A DNA stretch of 64,000 bases. It comes from UBA940 sp964464465. GTDB taxonomy: Bacteria; Bacteroidota; Bacteroidia; Bacteroidales; Rikenellaceae. Shown piece after piece: positions 61,669-64,000 of this stretch. The DNA lies in the NCBI GenBank assembly GCA_964464465.1, contig CAYXGF010000004.1, positions 5,344 through 69,343 of the forward strand, read 5' to 3'. The notes beneath the pieces were generated by a model. The model was not told where the DNA came from and ran no database searches. It saw only the letters and a list, made by a program, of their open reading frames with translations. Made by a program: the position numbers and the translations under genes. How positions within the stretch are numbered: the stretch's first letter is position 1; every line of letters begins with the position of its first letter.

Positions 61669-63792
61669 TTAGAGATTCCTCAGCGTATAGTCTATCATCT
61701 TCTCGCGGATGTTGTGCCCGCCGGACGGAGCCATGGAGTGGTTGTCGTCCGGATAAATCATCATGTCGAACTGCTTGCCCGCACGGATGAAGGCCGAAGC
61801 CATCTCCATGCTGTTCTGAACATGGACGTTATCGTCAGCCGAACCGTGAATCAGCAGCAGCCGGCCTTTAAGACGGTCGGCGAAGTTTATTGGCGAATTA
61901 TCGTCATACCCAGCAGCATTGTCCTGTGGAAGACCGTTGTAGACCTCCGTATAAATCGTGTCGTAGTAACGCCACGAGGTCACCGGAGCCACGGCAATGG
62001 CCATCTTGAACACATCCGCACCTTTGAGGATGCAGTTCAGCGACATGAAGCCGCCGAAGCTCCACCCGTATATACCGATTCTGGACGGGTCCACGAAGGG
62101 CTGCGACGCAAGATAGCGGGCAGCCGAAATCTGGTCCTCGACCTCACAGCCGCCAAGATTGCGATAGGTGCATTTCTTGAAATCCTCGCCGCGGTAACCT
62201 GTTCCGCGGCCGTCCACACAGGCAACTATATAGCCGTTCTGCACCATGACATCCTCCCAGCCTACCGACCAGCTGTCGGACACGCTCTGCGAACCGGGGC
62301 CGCTGTACTGCGTCATGAGCACCGGATAGCGTTTCGAGGCGTCGAAACCCTGCGGTTTTTTCAGATACCCGAAAAGAGTATCCCCGCGCTCGGTAACCAT
62401 CTCGAAGAACTCCTTGCGGGGAACGGTGAATCCCATTTCGTCCAGGCGCGAGCGAAGCGCGGCATTATCCTCCATCACACGGATAAGACGGCCGTCGGAG
62501 CTGTGGAGCGTAACCTGCAACGGCGTGTCGGCCGAGGAGAAATAGCTCATGTAATACTTCATGCCGCTACTCGGCACTATGCGCGAGATTCCGTCCTGCT
62601 GCGTGAGACGGCGCTTGCCTCGGCCGTTGAGCGAGATGCTGTAAAGGTCGCGGCGCAGGGGCGAATTCTCGGTCGAGACGTAATACACCCTGCCGCCTGC
62701 CACTCCGACAAGGTCCGTCACCTCCCAGCGGCCCGACGTAAGCGGACGGACAAGACCTTTCTTCATGTCGTAGAGATACAGGTGCATGAATCCGGCGGCG
62801 GTCTCGTTCTTGACGATGAACCTCTCTCCGTCGGGCAGGAACGTCACCGTACCGTCGTCTATCCTGTCCACATAACGCGGCGAGGTCTCCTCGTATATCA
62901 CGCGGCCCGACGCCAGAGACACCTCGAAACGGTTCTGCAACCTGTTGACGCGGAAGAAATAGAGCTCTCCCGATGGCGTATAGCCTATGCGCGGTATATA
63001 CTGGTCCGTCTCAGGGCCGACATCCACTTTGGTCCTGGCGCCGGACTGCAAATCGCACTCCCACACCTCGACCACCGAATTGCGTTCGCCGGCCTTGGGA
63101 TATTTATATGTATAATCGGAGGGGTAAAGCCCGCCGCCGAATTTCGTCATGGTGAACTCACGCACGCCGCTCTCGTCGAAACGCATGTAGGCGATTCGTG
63201 TGCCGTCGGGCGAGAAAGCGAAGGCCCGCGAGAATCCGAACTCCTCCTCATACACCCAGTCGGGTGCTCCGTTTATGATTCTGTTGTACTCTCCGTCGCC
63301 GGTCACGGCAGAGACCGCACCCGAGGCAAGGTCGACCACATACAGGTTGTTGTCGCTCACCAGCGCCACCTTGTCGCCCTGCGGCGAGAACATGGCAAGG
63401 CGCTGCCGCTCGATGTCGCACACGGGGCGCACCTCACCCGTGGCGGCGTCGGCGACAAGAAAACGCGCCGTAAACGAGTGACGGTATATGGGCTTCACAT
63501 CCGTAGTAAGCAGAATACGAGTCTCGTCGGCACTCAGCGCATAATCGGAAAACGTCACATCATCGCTTCGGAAAAGCGTATCCACAACCTCGCCCGTGCG
63601 GTAGCTGTGTTTGAGGATGAGGCGGCCGTAACGCGACGTCGTGTAATGCTCCCCGTCGGCCATAGAACGGAGTCCGTAGACACTGCGCTGGGCGAAAACA
63701 CCCTTGCGGATATGCGAATAATCGAAAGTTTCGGCTGCATTCATAACAGAGAGCAGGCAAACGGCAAAAACCGCGGACAAAAGATTCTTCAT
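61669..63792 (-). CDS. Dipeptidyl peptidase IV (S9B)
   Basis: This encodes 707 residues from ATG 63792 (MKNLLSAVFAVCLLSVMNA, a signal peptide); the ATG at 63807 would overlap nadC. The propeller contains the DPP IV hallmark WVYEEEFGFSRAFAFSPDG, whose Glu pair binds the free N-terminus of the substrate, and VRYxxxD-type strands. The hydrolase has nucleophile GWSFGGFMS, Asp in GSADDNVHV and His in DDNHSM. It removes X-Pro or X-Ala dipeptides from exported peptides, a step in peptide feeding in Bacteroidales. It lies five bases after nadC on the same strand. Confidence 0.95.
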   Translation of the reverse strand: MKNLLSAVFAVCLLSVMNAAETFDYSHIRKGVFAQRSVYGLRSMADGEHYTTSRYGRLILKHSYRTGEVVDTLFRSDDVTFSDYALSADETRILLTTDVKPIYRHSFTARFLVADAATGEVRPVCDIERQRLAMFSPQGDKVALVSDNNLYVVDLASGAVSAVTGDGEYNRIINGAPDWVYEEEFGFSRAFAFSPDGTRIAYMRFDESGVREFTMTKFGGGLYPSDYTYKYPKAGERNSVVEVWECDLQSGARTKVDVGPETDQYIPRIGYTPSGELYFFRVNRLQNRFEVSLASGRVIYEETSPRYVDRIDDGTVTFLPDGERFIVKNETAAGFMHLYLYDMKKGLVRPLTSGRWEVTDLVGVAGGRVYYVSTENSPLRRDLYSISLNGRGKRRLTQQDGISRIVPSSGMKYYMSYFSSADTPLQVTLHSSDGRLIRVMEDNAALRSRLDEMGFTVPRKEFFEMVTERGDTLFGYLKKPQGFDASKRYPVLMTQYSGPGSQSVSDSWSVGWEDVMVQNGYIVACVDGRGTGYRGEDFKKCTYRNLGGCEVEDQISAARYLASQPFVDPSRIGIYGWSFGGFMSLNCILKGADVFKMAIAVAPVTSWRYYDTIYTEVYNGLPQDNAAGYDDNSPINFADRLKGRLLLIHGSADDNVHVQNSMEMASAFIRAGKQFDMMIYPDDNHSMAPSGGHNIREKMIDYTLRNL

Positions 63793-63797
63793 ATTTT

Positions 63798-64000
63798 TCA
63801 CTGACATGCTTTCAAACTCAAATCCAGACTCTTAATCTGATGCGTAAGCGCTCCGACCGATATGTAGTCCACACCGCACTCGGCATACTCGCGCATATTC
63901 TCGATAGTGATTCCGCCGGACGACTCTATCGGGCAGAAGCCGCCTATACGCTCCACGGCACGACGGGTCTGCTCCGGGGTGAAGTTGTCGAGCATGATGC
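63798..64000 (-). CDS. nadC: Nicotinate-nucleotide pyrophosphorylase, 3' end
   Basis: Only the C-terminal 67 or so residues are in the window; the start lies beyond the right edge. The segment IMLDNFTPEQTRRAVERIGG, then IESSGGITIENMREYAECGVDYISVGALTH, is the conserved C-terminal part of quinolinate phosphoribosyltransferase, which makes nicotinate mononucleotide for NAD+ synthesis. Its stop lies five bases before the DPP IV start. Confidence 0.9.
   Translation of the reverse strand, partial: IMLDNFTPEQTRRAVERIGGFCPIESSGGITIENMREYAECGVDYISVGALTHQIKSLDLSLKACQ

Noticed and set aside
61714..63804. Open frame of about 696 codons antisense to the DPP IV gene
   Set aside because: It is a shadow of a gene with complete catalytic motifs; the translation is His/Arg-rich, as expected for antisense of GC-rich code.

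Overview
This window looks like chromosome of a high-GC Bacteroidales, most like Alistipes/Rikenellaceae. The evidence is the promoter type (TAnnTTTG at -7 with TTG/TTTG about 19-20 bases upstream, recurring before many genes), the family set (BACON-domain lipoproteins, DUF5689 and DUF4369 proteins, a TonB-dependent receptor with a CarboxypepD-like domain, a 6-bladed beta-propeller lipoprotein, a DPP IV-type S9 peptidase, M13 peptidase) and the many outer-membrane and lipoprotein genes. The genus is an inference; no rRNA gene is present to settle it. Most of the window is core genome; a few short accessory stretches are embedded in it.

Layout, left to right. 1-2472: tail of an unknown gene, a small beta-barrel protein and a lipoprotein of about five BACON domains. 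2659-3948 (-): O-acetylhomoserine sulfhydrylase. 4096-6807: a small phage-derived cassette, in which a LexA/S24-type repressor (-) faces a 94-aa unknown protein and a complete TerL-like terminase (+) across divergent promoters with a perfect dyad. 7073-13439 (+): MsbA-like ABC exporter, YkuD_2 L,D-transpeptidase-like protein, coaD, lpxD, ruvC, a DUF4369-TlpA lipoprotein and a shortened paralogue without thioredoxin. 13638-13711: tRNA-Arg(ACG). 13773-15259 (-): envelope protein pair. 15522-18728 (+): ffh, typA. 19086-20554 (-): pyrE, SRPBCC, VOC. 20572-24594 (+): Nudix, S9 peptidase, BACON/EF-hand/LRR lipoprotein. 24666-30194 (-): pgk with an M13 peptidase, and dxs. 30283-32999 (+): OmpA-type lipoprotein, pyrH, TlpA-like protein, frr. 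33060-36269 (-): DUF2007, priA, comF. 36423-40504 (+): dnaE, trxA. 40756-50085 (+): the most distinctive locus, five exported proteins apparently on one transcript (BACON/DUF5689 lipoprotein, DRGH non-specific nuclease, EEP nuclease/phosphatase, TonB-dependent receptor, DUF5689 lipoprotein). 50201-53203 (+): acyl-ACP thioesterase, kbl, Lrp, queD. 53438-55258 (+): beta-propeller lipoprotein with an AT-rich membrane CxxC protein. 55338-61489 (+): polA, nadE, MINPP-like phosphatase. 61669-64000 (-): DPP IV and the 3' end of nadC.

How genes work together. The 40.6-50.1 kb operon reads as a machine for capturing, cutting and importing an extracellular polymer, probably nucleic acid: two secreted hydrolases, one outer-membrane importer and two surface lipoproteins with predicted OB-like DUF5689 domains. 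It has no SusD. The MINPP-like phosphatase elsewhere in the window would fit a wider organic-phosphate scavenging habit. The repressor-94 aa-TerL cassette keeps its apparent active-site residues but lacks any other phage gene, so it is either a remnant or a retained regulated packaging/nuclease module. Clear intrinsic terminators separate most transcription units.
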